NCBI RefSeq assembly: GCF_000772085.1
Contig: NZ_CP009755.1
Location: 1,426,001 to 1,490,000 of the forward strand
Length of the DNA: 64,000 nt
Direction of reading: 5' to 3'
From: Curtobacterium sp. MR_MD2014
GTDB lineage: Bacteria > Actinomycetota > Actinomycetes > Actinomycetales > Microbacteriaceae
Shown: positions 29,618 to 37,850 of the stretch, one piece after another
Layout: every line of letters starts with the position of its first letter
Numbering within the stretch: position 1 is the first letter of the stretch
Notes under the pieces: model-generated
The model's input: the letters and a program-made list of their open reading frames with translations, nothing else
What the model was told of the DNA's origin: nothing
The model's database searches: none
Position numbers and translations under genes: made by a program

Positions 29618-30903
29618 GCGCCACCGCCTCGTACGGGCCGGCCGACGCGGAACGCTGGCTGCCCGAGACCCACGGCAACCGTCGCTCCGACTTCGCCCGG
29701 GACCGCGCCCGCCTGCTGCACTCGAGCGCGCTCCGACGCCTCGCCGCGAAGACCCAGGTGCTCAGCCCGACCACCGGACTCGACTTCGCCCGCAACCGCC
29801 TGACGCACTCGCTCGAGGTCGCGCAGGTCGGGCGCGAGCTCGCCGACTCCCTCGGGCTCGACCCCGACGTCGTCGACACCGCGTGCCTGGCGCACGACAT
29901 CGGGCACCCGCCGTTCGGGCACAACGGCGAGACCGCCGTGAATGCCTGGGCGGCGGACATCGGCGGCTTCGAGGGCAACGCCCAGACGCTGCGGCTGCTG
30001 ACCCGCCTCGAGCCGAAGGTCTACGGCGACGGACCCGACGACGAGCGCCCGTACGGGCTCAACCTGACCCGGGCCTCGCTCGACGCGAGCTGCAAGTACC
30101 CGTGGCCGGCGGCGCAGGGCGTCGCCGAGGCATCTTCGGGGCGCACCAAGTTCGGGTTCTACGACGACGACCACGACGCCTTCGCGTGGCTCCGGCGCGG
30201 TGCTCCGCGTCGGCAGCGGTGCATCGAGGCGCAGGTCATGGACCTGTCCGACGACATCGCCTACTCGGTGCACGACTTCGAGGACGCCGTCGTCGCGGGC
30301 TTCATCGACGTCGCGGCCCTGGGCGACCGGGTCGGCGAGAACGACATCGTCACCGCCATGCACGCCTGGGTCGGGTCGGACCTCAGCCGTGACGAACTGC
30401 TCGAGGCCTTCGACCGGCTCCGGTCGCTGCCGCTGTGGATGACGTCGTACGACGGGTCGCGGCGGGACATGGCGCGGCTCAAGAACCTCACCTCGCAGCT
30501 CATCGGACGGTTCGCGCGGACGGCGACGGCGGCAACTCGCGAGTCCTACGCGTCCGGGTCCCTCGTGCGGTTCGCGGCCTCGGTCGTCACCCCGCCGGAG
30601 ATCATCGGCGAGATCGCGGTGCTCAAGGGCATCGTCGCGGCGTTCGTCATGACCCACGGCGACCGGCAGCCCGTGTACGAGGACCAGCGTCGCGTGCTCA
30701 CCGAGCTGCTCGACGCCCTGGCGGCGACGGGCAGTGCGGACCTCGAGCCGGGCTTCGCGGCGGACTGGCGTTCGGCGTCCGACGACGCCGGGCGGTTGCG
30801 GGCCGTGGTCGACCAGGTCGCGAGCCTGACGGACCAGGGGGCGCTGGCGTGGCACAAGCGACTCGTGGTGGGGGACCGGGAGACGACGCACATCGCGGTC
30901 TGA
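29614..30903 (+). CDS. dgt: Deoxyguanosinetriphosphate triphosphohydrolase-like protein
   Basis: A 429-aa HD-domain enzyme that removes triphosphate from dNTPs. The metal ligands are His65 (NRLTHSLEVA), His94-Asp95 (LAHDIGHPPFGHNGE) and a later Asp in MDLSDDIAYSVHDFED. The length fits the type 2 bacterial dGTPase-like family. It is translationally coupled to dusB and lies 279 bp before dnaG, a conserved actinobacterial order. Substrate preference among dNTPs is not predictable here. Confidence 0.92.
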   Translation: MSATASYGPADAERWLPETHGNRRSDFARDRARLLHSSALRRLAAKTQVLSPTTGLDFARNRLTHSLEVAQVGRELADSLGLDPDVVDTACLAHDIGHPPFGHNGETAVNAWAADIGGFEGNAQTLRLLTRLEPKVYGDGPDDERPYGLNLTRASLDASCKYPWPAAQGVAEASSGRTKFGFYDDDHDAFAWLRRGAPRRQRCIEAQVMDLSDDIAYSVHDFEDAVVAGFIDVAALGDRVGENDIVTAMHAWVGSDLSRDELLEAFDRLRSLPLWMTSYDGSRRDMARLKNLTSQLIGRFARTATAATRESYASGSLVRFAASVVTPPEIIGEIAVLKGIVAAFVMTHGDRQPVYEDQRRVLTELLDALAATGSADLEPGFAADWRSASDDAGRLRAVVDQVASLTDQGALAWHKRLVVGDRETTHIAV

Positions 30904-31170
30904 CGCCGGCGTGCGAGACGCCGCCGTGTGGACGGGACGCCGCCGTGAGGGCGAGACGCCGTCGGATCTGGGTCCGGTTCGTCGACCCGGCACCGTCCCG
31001 GGCGGACGGCGCCGTCTCGCTGGGACCGGAGTGGCTCCTGCCCGGCCGCCGCGCGTGTCGACGTGCGCACCGACCGAGGTGGGGCGCGTGCTGATCGTGC
31101 ACCGCGCCTCCCGGCCGTCGTGCTCTCCACAGGCGGACACGGACCGTCCTCCGGCACCGGCCGCACGAAC

Positions 31171-31176
31171 TAGGAT
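31171..31176 (+). promoter_or_regulatory. -10 box of dnaG, leaderless arrangement
   Basis: TAGGAT ends exactly 6 nt before the dnaG GTG at 31183, so the transcript probably begins on the start codon. The 279-bp gap upstream holds three related gacgccgccgtg-like units near 30917-30962 and no gene. Confidence 0.6.
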
Positions 31177-31182
31177 CGAGGG

Positions 31183-33108
31183 GTGGCTGGCAGGATCGCG
31201 CGGAACGACATCGACGAGGTCCGCTCGCGTGTCAACATCGCCGACGTCGTCGGCGACCACGTCACGCTGAAGTCGGCGGGCGTCGGCTCGCTGAAGGGGC
31301 TCTGCCCGTTCCACGACGAGCGCTCCCCGTCGTTCCACGTGCGGCCGCAGGTCGGCCGGTACCACTGCTTCGGGTGCGGCGAGGACGGCGACGTCTTCGA
31401 GTTCATCATCAAGATGGACCACACGACGTTCCAGGAAGCGGTCGAGCGCATGGCCGCGAAGATCGGCTTCACGCTCCACTACGAAGAGGGCGACGGCCCG
31501 CGCACCGACTACAACCAGCGCGCGCGGCTGATCGCCGCGAACGAGGCAGCGCTCGAGTTCTACCAGTCGCAGCTCACCTCGGCGGCTGCCGAGCCCGCGC
31601 GACGCTTCCTCGGGGAGCGCGGCTTCGACCCCGCCGCAGCACAGCACTTCGGCGTGGGTTTCGCGCCGCAGTCGTACGACGCCACGCGTGAGCACCTGCG
31701 GGGCCGTGGGTTCTCGATGGACGAGATCCTCGCGGCGGGACTCGCCGGACAGGGTGACCGCTCGCCGTACGACCGGTTCCGCGGACGCCTCGTGTGGCCG
31801 ATCCGTGACGTGACCGGTGCGACGATCGGCTTCGGCGCGCGTCGACTGCTCGACGACGACAAGGGCCCGAAGTACCTCAACACCCCCGAGACGCCGATCT
31901 ACCACAAGAGCCAGGTCCTCTACGGGCTCGACCTCGCCCGGAAGGACATCTCCAAGGGCAAGCAGGTCGTGATCGTCGAGGGCTACACCGACGTCATGGC
32001 GTGCCACCTCGCCGGTGTGACGACCGCCGTCGCGACGTGCGGCACCTCGTTCGGTGTCGACCACATCAAGGTCCTCCGGCCGATGCTCGGCGACGTCAGC
32101 GGTGCCGACCCGAACGCCAACGGCGAGGTGGTCTTCACGTTCGACCCCGACGAGGCCGGGCAGCGTGCCGCCTCGCGGGCGTTCGCCGAGGAGCAGCGCT
32201 TCGCAGCGCAGACCTACGTCGCGGTGGCTCCCGGCGGGCTCGACCCGTGCGACCTCCGACTCGCGCGAGGCGACGACGCGATCCGCCGGCTCGTCAGCGC
32301 GAAGCGCCCGATGTTCGAGTTCATGATCCGTCGGACGCTCGACGGCCACGACCTCGAGACCGTCGAGGGGCGGGTCAGCGCACTGCGGGCCGCCGCGCCG
32401 GTCCTCGCCGGGATCCGCGACCGCTCCCTCACGCAGGGGTACGTCCGCGAACTCGCCGGGTGGCTCGGCATGGACATCCCGGACGTCCGGCGGGCGGTCG
32501 ACTCGGCGCGTCAGCGCGCGTCCGCAGCGCGCACCGACCGGACGGGAGGCCCGGTGCCGGTCGGTCAGGCCGGTCTCGGTGGTGAGCTGGTCGCCCCGCC
32601 CGAGGAGCCCGTGGCCGGTCTGCGGCTGCTGCCGAACGACCCGATCACCCGGATGGAGCGCGACGCCGTGATGGCGATGGTGCAGCAGCCCGGGTACGTG
32701 GGCGCACCGCTCATCTGGCTCGCGGCCGGCGCGACGTTCTCGGCGCCGATGCTGTCGGTCGTGCGGGACGCCGTGGTCGCCAACGTCGACTCGATCGGCG
32801 CGGGGGACTGGCTCGACCGGTTGCTGCAGGACGTGCCGGCGCCGTTCCGCGGTCTCGTGCAGGAGCTCGCACTCGCACCGATCCCGGCTCGCACCGACGA
32901 GGACCTGGCGCTCTACGCCCGGAGCATCGTCGTGGCCCTGGTCGAGCGGGACCTGCTCGCCCGCAAGGCCTCGCTGCTCGGGCAGTTGCAGCGGGCCGAC
33001 CCGCACGAGCAGTCCGACCGGCGCGCCGAGATCCAGCGCCAGCTCGTCGACATCGACGCGCAGCGGATGCGCCTCCGCGCCGACGCCGAGGCGGCAGCGC
33101 AGGGCTGA
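31183..33108 (+). CDS. dnaG: DNA primase DnaG
   Basis: A 641-aa replication primase. The N-terminal zinc ribbon has Cys41 and His44 (LCPFHDERSPSFHV) and Cys62 and Cys65 (YHCFGCG). The TOPRIM core shows VVIVEGYTDVMACHLAG and FTFDPDEAGQRAA. The C-terminal DnaB-helicase-binding domain extends from about residue 500. The start is GTG at 31183, supported by the -10 box 6 nt before it. Its 3' side opens directly into a 936-bp repeat-rich region. Confidence 0.95.
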   Translation: MAGRIARNDIDEVRSRVNIADVVGDHVTLKSAGVGSLKGLCPFHDERSPSFHVRPQVGRYHCFGCGEDGDVFEFIIKMDHTTFQEAVERMAAKIGFTLHYEEGDGPRTDYNQRARLIAANEAALEFYQSQLTSAAAEPARRFLGERGFDPAAAQHFGVGFAPQSYDATREHLRGRGFSMDEILAAGLAGQGDRSPYDRFRGRLVWPIRDVTGATIGFGARRLLDDDKGPKYLNTPETPIYHKSQVLYGLDLARKDISKGKQVVIVEGYTDVMACHLAGVTTAVATCGTSFGVDHIKVLRPMLGDVSGADPNANGEVVFTFDPDEAGQRAASRAFAEEQRFAAQTYVAVAPGGLDPCDLRLARGDDAIRRLVSAKRPMFEFMIRRTLDGHDLETVEGRVSALRAAAPVLAGIRDRSLTQGYVRELAGWLGMDIPDVRRAVDSARQRASAARTDRTGGPVPVGQAGLGGELVAPPEEPVAGLRLLPNDPITRMERDAVMAMVQQPGYVGAPLIWLAAGATFSAPMLSVVRDAVVANVDSIGAGDWLDRLLQDVPAPFRGLVQELALAPIPARTDEDLALYARSIVVALVERDLLARKASLLGQLQRADPHEQSDRRAEIQRQLVDIDAQRMRLRADAEAAAQG

Positions 33109-33146
33109 GCCGTCCCGCGAGGGGCGGCAGCGCGTCGTCGCCCGGC

Positions 33147-33296
33147 CACTCGTGCTGGCCCGCTCGGTCGCGCGGCCACTCGTGCTGGCCCGCACGGTCG
33201 CGCGGCCACTCGTGCTGGACCCCAGGGTCGCGCGACCACTCGTGCTGGACCCCAGGGTCACGCGGCCACTCGTGCTGGACCCCAGGGTCGCGCGAC
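33147..33296. repeat. Five 30-bp tandem repeats abutting the first 82-nt element
   Basis: Units begin with cactcgtgctgg at 33147, 33177, 33207, 33237 and 33267. Each ends in ggtcgcgcg followed by gcc or acc, which is the terminal sequence of the adjoining 82-nt element. The last three units carry gaccccagggtc in place of gcccgctcggtc. There are no variable spacers, so this is not CRISPR. Confidence 0.85.
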
Positions 33297-33367
33297 CTGC
33301 CGCGTGCGGTCGATCTGGTCGCAGGACTCGCCGCCGCGACCCGAACTGAGCGGCAGGTCACGCGACC
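33286..33367. repeat. 82-nt palindromic interspersed element, copy A
   Basis: The left end ggtcgcgcgacctgccgc (33286-33303) and right end gcggcaggtcacgcgacc (33350-33367) are inverted repeats matching at 17 of 18 positions. By eye it matches copy B (33550) at 70 of 82 and copy C (48445) at about 62 of 82, with no insertions or deletions. Confidence 0.85.
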
Positions 33368-33549
33368 AGGGCGCGAGCACCATCCGCCGTCGCCGTCGCC
33401 GCCGCCGCCGTCGCCGCCGCCGCAGCGGGCAGGGATCGCCGCGTGGACGACGTCGAGCGGGTGGGGATCGGTGCCCGGAGACGCCGAGGGTGCCGTACTC
33501 CGCCCGCTCGGTGTCCCGCCGTGGCCCGGCCACTCGCACTGGCCGTTCC

Positions 33550-33631
33550 GGTCGCACGACGTGCCGTGTGCGGTCGTCCTGGTCGCACGACCCGCCGCCG
33601 CGGCCCGAACTGAGCGGCAAGTCGTGCAACC
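33550..33631. repeat. 82-nt palindromic interspersed element, copy B
   Basis: Starts ggtcgcacgacgtgccg and ends cggcaagtcgtgcaacc, an inverted repeat of 15 of 17. It is preceded by a single unit similar to the 30-bp tandem repeats (cggccactcgcactggcc) and followed by gcgagcacca, which also follows copy A. Confidence 0.85.
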
Positions 33632-33901
33632 CGAACGCGAGCACCACCGACCGGCGCCGGGCGGGCAGGACGTGCCGCGCGCGTGACGTCGGGTGGGTGG
33701 GATGTGTCGGCCGGGGAGGTCGAGCGTGACGGATCTCGCCCGCTCGGCAGCGGGCAGCGGGCAGCGGGCAGCGGGCAGCCGCTCGCCCGCCCGGTGGCAG
33801 GCAGCGGCCCGACCTCCGGCCCCCGTTGCACCACGCAACTTTCGTGCGCGACACGCCGCTGGGTGACGCGCGCATCATGCGCCACGCGACGCGGTCGTGC
33901 A

Positions 33902-33915
33902 TTACAAGGGTGTAA
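33902..33915 (+). promoter_or_regulatory. TTACA/TGTAA inverted repeat upstream of the oligopeptide ABC operon
   Basis: ttaca-aggg-tgtaa lies in an AT-richer stretch 130 bases before the substrate-binding protein gene, in otherwise very GC-rich sequence. It is a plausible operator or part of the promoter. No regulator gene is adjacent. Confidence 0.45.
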
Positions 33916-34044
33916 ACAAATGTCCCTCGAATCGTGGACTTCCGTGTCAGGGTGGTACCAATGAGCGTTCCCGGCGGGCCTCACAGTCGATCCACCGCCC
34001 TCCGCGGGACCCCTTGCGAACCATCACCGAGAGAGAGAGCGGAC

Positions 34045-35661
34045 ATGGCATCCGTATCCAAGTGGGGCAGGCGCGGCATCGCGCTCGGCGCCGGGGCAGC
34101 AGCGACGGCGCTGGTGCTGACGGGCTGCGCGAGCAGCAGCGTCTCCGACACCGACCTCAACGGCCTGAGCATCGGCACGACGGACAAGGTCACGTCCCTC
34201 GATCCGGCCGGGTCCTACGACAACGGCTCCTTCGCCGTGCAGAACCAGGTGTTCCCGTTCCTGATGAACACCCCCGTCGGCAGCCCCGACGTCAAGCCGG
34301 ACATCGCCGAGAGCGGCGAGTTCACGAACGACACGACCTACACGGTGAAGCTCAAGAGCGGGCTGAAGTTCGCGAACGGCAACGACCTCACCTCGAGTGA
34401 CGTCAAGTTCTCGTTCGAGCGCGAGCTGAAGATCAACAACGAGAACGGTCCGCAGTCGCTGCTCGCCAACCTCAAGAGCATCGAGACCCCGGACGACACC
34501 ACGGTCGTCTTCAACCTCGACCACGCCGACCAGACCTGGCCGCAGGTGCTCTCGAGCCCCGCAGGCCCGATCGTCGACGAGCAGGTCTTCTCGGCGGACG
34601 AGCTCACCCCGGCGGCGGACATCGTCAAGGGCAAGGCGTTCGCCGGGCAGTACGAGATCACCTCGTACAAGGAGAACGACACCATCCAGTACTCGGCGAA
34701 CCCCGAGTACGACGGGCTCCTCGGCAAGGCGAAGACCAAGGAGGTCACCGCCAGCTACTACACCAAGGAGACCGACCTGAAGCTCGCCGTGCAGAAGGGC
34801 GACGTCGACGTGGCGTACCGCTCGCTGACGCCGACCGACATCGCCGACCTGCGCAAGGACGACTCCGTCAAGGTCACCGACGGCCCCGGTGGCGAGATCC
34901 GCTACCTGGTCTTCAACTTCAACACGCAGCCGTTCGGCGCGAGCCAGTCCGACGCGGACGAGGCGAAGGCCCTCGCCGTGCGCCAGGCCGTGGCCGACGT
35001 CGTCGACCGCGAGAAGATCGCGAAGGACGTCTACAACAACACGTACTCGCCGGTCTACTCGATGGTGCCGGACGGCCTGACCGGTGCCGCGAAGCCGTTC
35101 GAGGAGCTCTACGGCAACGGCAAGGGCGGCCCCGACGTCGACAAGGCGAAGGAGACGCTGTCGAAGGCCGGTGTCACCGGCAAGGTGCAGCTCGACATCC
35201 AGTACGCGCCCGACCACTACGGTTCGACGTCGGACGACGAGTACGCCGAGCTCAAGACGCAGCTCGAGAACTCGGGCCTGTTCTCCGTGAAGATCCAGTC
35301 GACGGTCTACACGACCTACGCGCAGGAGCGGACGAAGGACTCCTACCCGGTGTACCAGCTCGGGTGGTTCCCGGACTTCTCGGACGCCGACAACTACCTG
35401 TCGCCGTTCTTCACGAAGGACAACTTCGTGCAGAACCACTACGACGACCCGGAGATCCAGAAGCTGATCTCCGAGGAGCAGCAGGAGTCCGACAAGGACA
35501 AGCGCGCGCAGCTCATCGAGCAGGCGCAGGAGCGCGAGGCCACGCAGATCTCGACGCTGCCGCTCCTGCAGGGCAAGTCCGTGGCGGTCGCGGGCAAGGA
35601 CGTCAAGGGCCTGACCCTCGACTCCTCGTACAAGTTCCGCTACGCCACCCTCTCCAAGTAA
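34045..35661 (+). CDS. Peptide ABC transporter substrate-binding lipoprotein (family 5)
   Basis: A 538-aa extracytoplasmic lipoprotein. The signal peptide ends in the lipobox ALVLTGC with lipidated Cys28. The SBP family 5 domain shows LDPAGSYDNGSFAVQNQVFP near the start, YTVKLKSGLKFANGNDLTSSDV and YPVYQLGWFPDFSDADNYLS. Such proteins bind oligopeptides, dipeptides or other small ligands and deliver them to the permeases encoded next. A hairpin follows before the permease genes, which would raise the yield of this subunit. Confidence 0.93.
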   Translation: MASVSKWGRRGIALGAGAAATALVLTGCASSSVSDTDLNGLSIGTTDKVTSLDPAGSYDNGSFAVQNQVFPFLMNTPVGSPDVKPDIAESGEFTNDTTYTVKLKSGLKFANGNDLTSSDVKFSFERELKINNENGPQSLLANLKSIETPDDTTVVFNLDHADQTWPQVLSSPAGPIVDEQVFSADELTPAADIVKGKAFAGQYEITSYKENDTIQYSANPEYDGLLGKAKTKEVTASYYTKETDLKLAVQKGDVDVAYRSLTPTDIADLRKDDSVKVTDGPGGEIRYLVFNFNTQPFGASQSDADEAKALAVRQAVADVVDREKIAKDVYNNTYSPVYSMVPDGLTGAAKPFEELYGNGKGGPDVDKAKETLSKAGVTGKVQLDIQYAPDHYGSTSDDEYAELKTQLENSGLFSVKIQSTVYTTYAQERTKDSYPVYQLGWFPDFSDADNYLSPFFTKDNFVQNHYDDPEIQKLISEEQQESDKDKRAQLIEQAQEREATQISTLPLLQGKSVAVAGKDVKGLTLDSSYKFRYATLSK

Positions 35662-35674
35662 GACCGGCGTCGGC

Positions 35675-35709
35675 CCACGGGGGCGTTCCCACGAGGAGCG
35701 CCCCCGTGG
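35675..35709 (+). terminator. Hairpin between binding-protein and permease genes
   Basis: ccacgggggcg (35675-35685) pairs perfectly with 35699-35709 around a 13-nt loop. It sits between genes of one transport operon and may act as a partial terminator or RNA stabiliser. Confidence 0.7.
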
Positions 35710-35745
35710 CCACGTCCCGAACGGCACCGAAAGGCACCCGTCCCC

Positions 35746-36852
35746 GTGACCCTCAGCACCCCCGAGGCGACACCGGAGCTGGCCACCGACCCCACCAAGC
35801 CCCAGGCACAGCGACGTGCCCGTGGGCAGGGCGGCGGGCTCGGTCGGTACATCCTGGTCCGCTTCCTCCTCATCTTCCCGACGGTGTTCATCCTGGTGAC
35901 GCTCGTCTTCTTCCTGATGCGCGTCATCGGGAACCCGATCACCGCCTCGGTCGGTGGCCGTCTGACGCCCTCGCAGCTCCAGGAACGTCTGCACGCCGCC
36001 GGCTACGACCGGCCGGTCATCGTCCAGTACCTCGAGTACCTCGGCGGCATCGTGCGCGGGGACTTCGGCACGACGTCGACCGACAACCGTCCGATCACCG
36101 AGGTCATCGTCACGTACGGCGGCGCGACCGCGGAGCTGGTCTTCTACGCGCTCATCGTCGCCCTCGTCCTCGGCATCCCGCTCGGCATGCTCGCGGCGTA
36201 CGTCCGCGACAAGTGGCCGGACGTGCTGTTCCGAGCGCTCGCGATCCTGACGTACGCGACGCCGGTGTTCTTCGGCGGTCTGCTCCTCAAGCTCGTCTTC
36301 TCCGTCTGGCTCGGCTGGCTGCCGCTCGGCGACCGCGCCTCCACCCGGGTGTCGCTCATCCTCGACAACATCCCGGGTGCGACCGGCATCTACGTCATCG
36401 ACGCACTCCGCACCGGCAACGCGCAGGTGATCGGCGACGTGCTGTCGCACGCCGTCCTGCCCGCGCTGACGCTCGGTCTGCTCACCGCCGGCATCTTCCT
36501 GCGTCTGGTGCGTGCCAACATGATCGGCTCGCTCGGGTCCGAGTACGTCGACGCGGCCCGCTCGCGCGGCGTCCGGGAGGCCCGGCTCGTCCGGACGCAC
36601 GCCTTCCGTCCGGCGCTGGTCCCGATCATCACCGTGATGGGTCTGCAGATCGCCATGCTGCTCGGTGGGTCGGTGCTCACCGAGACCACGTTCGGCTGGC
36701 GCGGGCTCGGTTTCCAGCTCAACCAGTACCTGTCGGCCCGCGACTTCGTCGCGGTCCAGGGCATCGTCGCGATGCTCGCCGTGATCGTCGCCGTGACGAA
36801 CTTCGTCGTCGACGTCGTCGCGGCGCTGATCGACCCGAGAGTGAGGTTCTAG
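35746..36852 (+). CDS. Peptide ABC transporter permease (DppB-type)
   Basis: A 368-aa membrane subunit. It has a Gln/Arg-rich cytoplasmic N-terminus, a first membrane helix (YILVRFLLIFPTVFILVTLV), a periplasmic loop with DRPVIVQYLEYLGGIVRGDF, and the BPD_transp_1 domain including the EAA loop around YVDAARSRGVREARLVRTHA. It forms the translocation pore with the next gene's product. GTG start at 35746 with aaagg upstream. Confidence 0.92.
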   Translation: MTLSTPEATPELATDPTKPQAQRRARGQGGGLGRYILVRFLLIFPTVFILVTLVFFLMRVIGNPITASVGGRLTPSQLQERLHAAGYDRPVIVQYLEYLGGIVRGDFGTTSTDNRPITEVIVTYGGATAELVFYALIVALVLGIPLGMLAAYVRDKWPDVLFRALAILTYATPVFFGGLLLKLVFSVWLGWLPLGDRASTRVSLILDNIPGATGIYVIDALRTGNAQVIGDVLSHAVLPALTLGLLTAGIFLRLVRANMIGSLGSEYVDAARSRGVREARLVRTHAFRPALVPIITVMGLQIAMLLGGSVLTETTFGWRGLGFQLNQYLSARDFVAVQGIVAMLAVIVAVTNFVVDVVAALIDPRVRF

Positions 36853-36854
36853 CG

Positions 36855-37850
36855 ATGGCCGACACCTCGCTCGTCGACCGCCACGAGCCGCTCTGGAAGC
36901 GGCTGCCCGTGGTGGTCCAGCTCCGCAGGAGCACCGGCTGGCAGCGCGCCATGCTCATCACCGGCGTGGTCATCTGCGCCCTGTACCTGATCGTCGCCCT
37001 CGCCGCGCCGCTCATCGCCCCGTACGGCTTCGGTCAGCTGCAGGGCGCCGACGGCCAGGGCTTCCCGCGCACCGCCCCGCCGAGCGCCGAGCACGTCTGG
37101 GGCACCACGGTCGGTGGCTTCGACGTGTTCAGCCGCGTCGTCTTCGGCGCGCGCACCGCGGTGCTCGTCGTCATCGTCGCGGTCGTCGTGTCGATCACGA
37201 TCGGGGTCATCCTCGGCATGGTCTCGGGGTACGTCGGCGGCTGGCTCGACCGGGTCCTCGTCGTCGTCGCCGACGCGATCTACGCGTTCCCCTCGCTGCT
37301 GCTCGCCATCGTCGTGTCGATCGTGATCTCCGGCGGCAACTCGAGCTACACCGGCGGCATCGTCGCGGCGGCGATCTCGATCACCGTCGTCTACGTCCCG
37401 CAGTACTTCCGGGTCGTGCGTGCCGAGGCGGTGCGCCTGAAGAACGAGGCGTTCGTCGAGTCCGCGCGGGTCATCGGCACGAACCCGTGGCGCATCATGA
37501 CCCGCCACGTGCTGCGCAACAGCACCAGGAGCCTGCCGCTCATCCTGACGCTGAACGCCTCCGACGCGATCCTCACCCTGGCCGGCCTCGGCTTCCTCGG
37601 GTTCGGCATCGGCCCGACCAGCGGCGCGGAGTGGGGCTACGACCTCAGCCGCGCGCTGTCGGACGTCGCGTCGGGCGTCTGGTGGACCGGTGTGTTCCCC
37701 GGCGTCGCGATCGTCGTGCTCGTGCTCGGCGTGACCTTCATCGGCGAGAGCCTCAACGACATCTCGGACCCGCGCCTGCGCGCCCGCAGGAGGCTGAAGC
37801 AGCTGGTCTCGCGGAAGCAGGCCGCCAGCACGGAAGGGGCGACGGCATGA
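36855..37850 (+). CDS. Peptide ABC transporter permease (DppC-type)
   Basis: A 331-aa permease. The OppC N-terminal region (WQRAMLITGVVICALYLIVA and GTTVGGFDVFSRVVFGARTA) precedes the BPD_transp_1 domain with the EAA loop EAFVESARVIGTNPWRIMTR. It follows DppB by two bases and overlaps the ATPase gene start by four (ATGA). A basic C-terminal tail is present. Confidence 0.92.
   Translation: MADTSLVDRHEPLWKRLPVVVQLRRSTGWQRAMLITGVVICALYLIVALAAPLIAPYGFGQLQGADGQGFPRTAPPSAEHVWGTTVGGFDVFSRVVFGARTAVLVVIVAVVVSITIGVILGMVSGYVGGWLDRVLVVVADAIYAFPSLLLAIVVSIVISGGNSSYTGGIVAAAISITVVYVPQYFRVVRAEAVRLKNEAFVESARVIGTNPWRIMTRHVLRNSTRSLPLILTLNASDAILTLAGLGFLGFGIGPTSGAEWGYDLSRALSDVASGVWWTGVFPGVAIVVLVLGVTFIGESLNDISDPRLRARRRLKQLVSRKQAASTEGATA

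Larger units (their letters stand above)
33109..34044. other. 936-bp gene-free, repeat-rich region
   Basis: No gene is supported. In order it holds five 30-bp tandem units (33147-33296), the first 82-nt palindromic element (33286-33367), a gcc/gtc triplet run (about 33385-33424), a lone 30-bp-like unit (about 33528-33555), the second 82-nt element (33550-33631), a core related to the 21-kb repeat family in inverted orientation (about 33721-33748), a 7-bp tandem run gcagcgg (about 33747-33780), and an AT-richer promoter zone from 33900. Open frames across it are repeat-driven. Confidence 0.8.

Noticed and set aside
29026..33261. A minus-strand frame of about 1,400 codons opposite dusB, dgt and dnaG
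   Set aside because: It is antisense to three well-conserved genes. Long open opposite frames are expected at this GC content, and the translation is low-complexity Arg/Asp/Val-rich with no recognised domain.
33147..33296. Regular 30-bp repeats resembling a CRISPR array
   Set aside because: The units are contiguous with no unique spacers, and no cas genes are in the window.
33741..33780. 7-bp gcagcgg run as a possible origin iteron set
   Set aside because: It has only about four to five units, no AT-rich unwinding segment and no dnaA/dnaN nearby. Simple slippage explains it.
33152..33964. Short open frames inside the 33-kb gene-free region
   Set aside because: They are produced by the tandem and palindromic repeats, lack ribosome sites and have repetitive translations.
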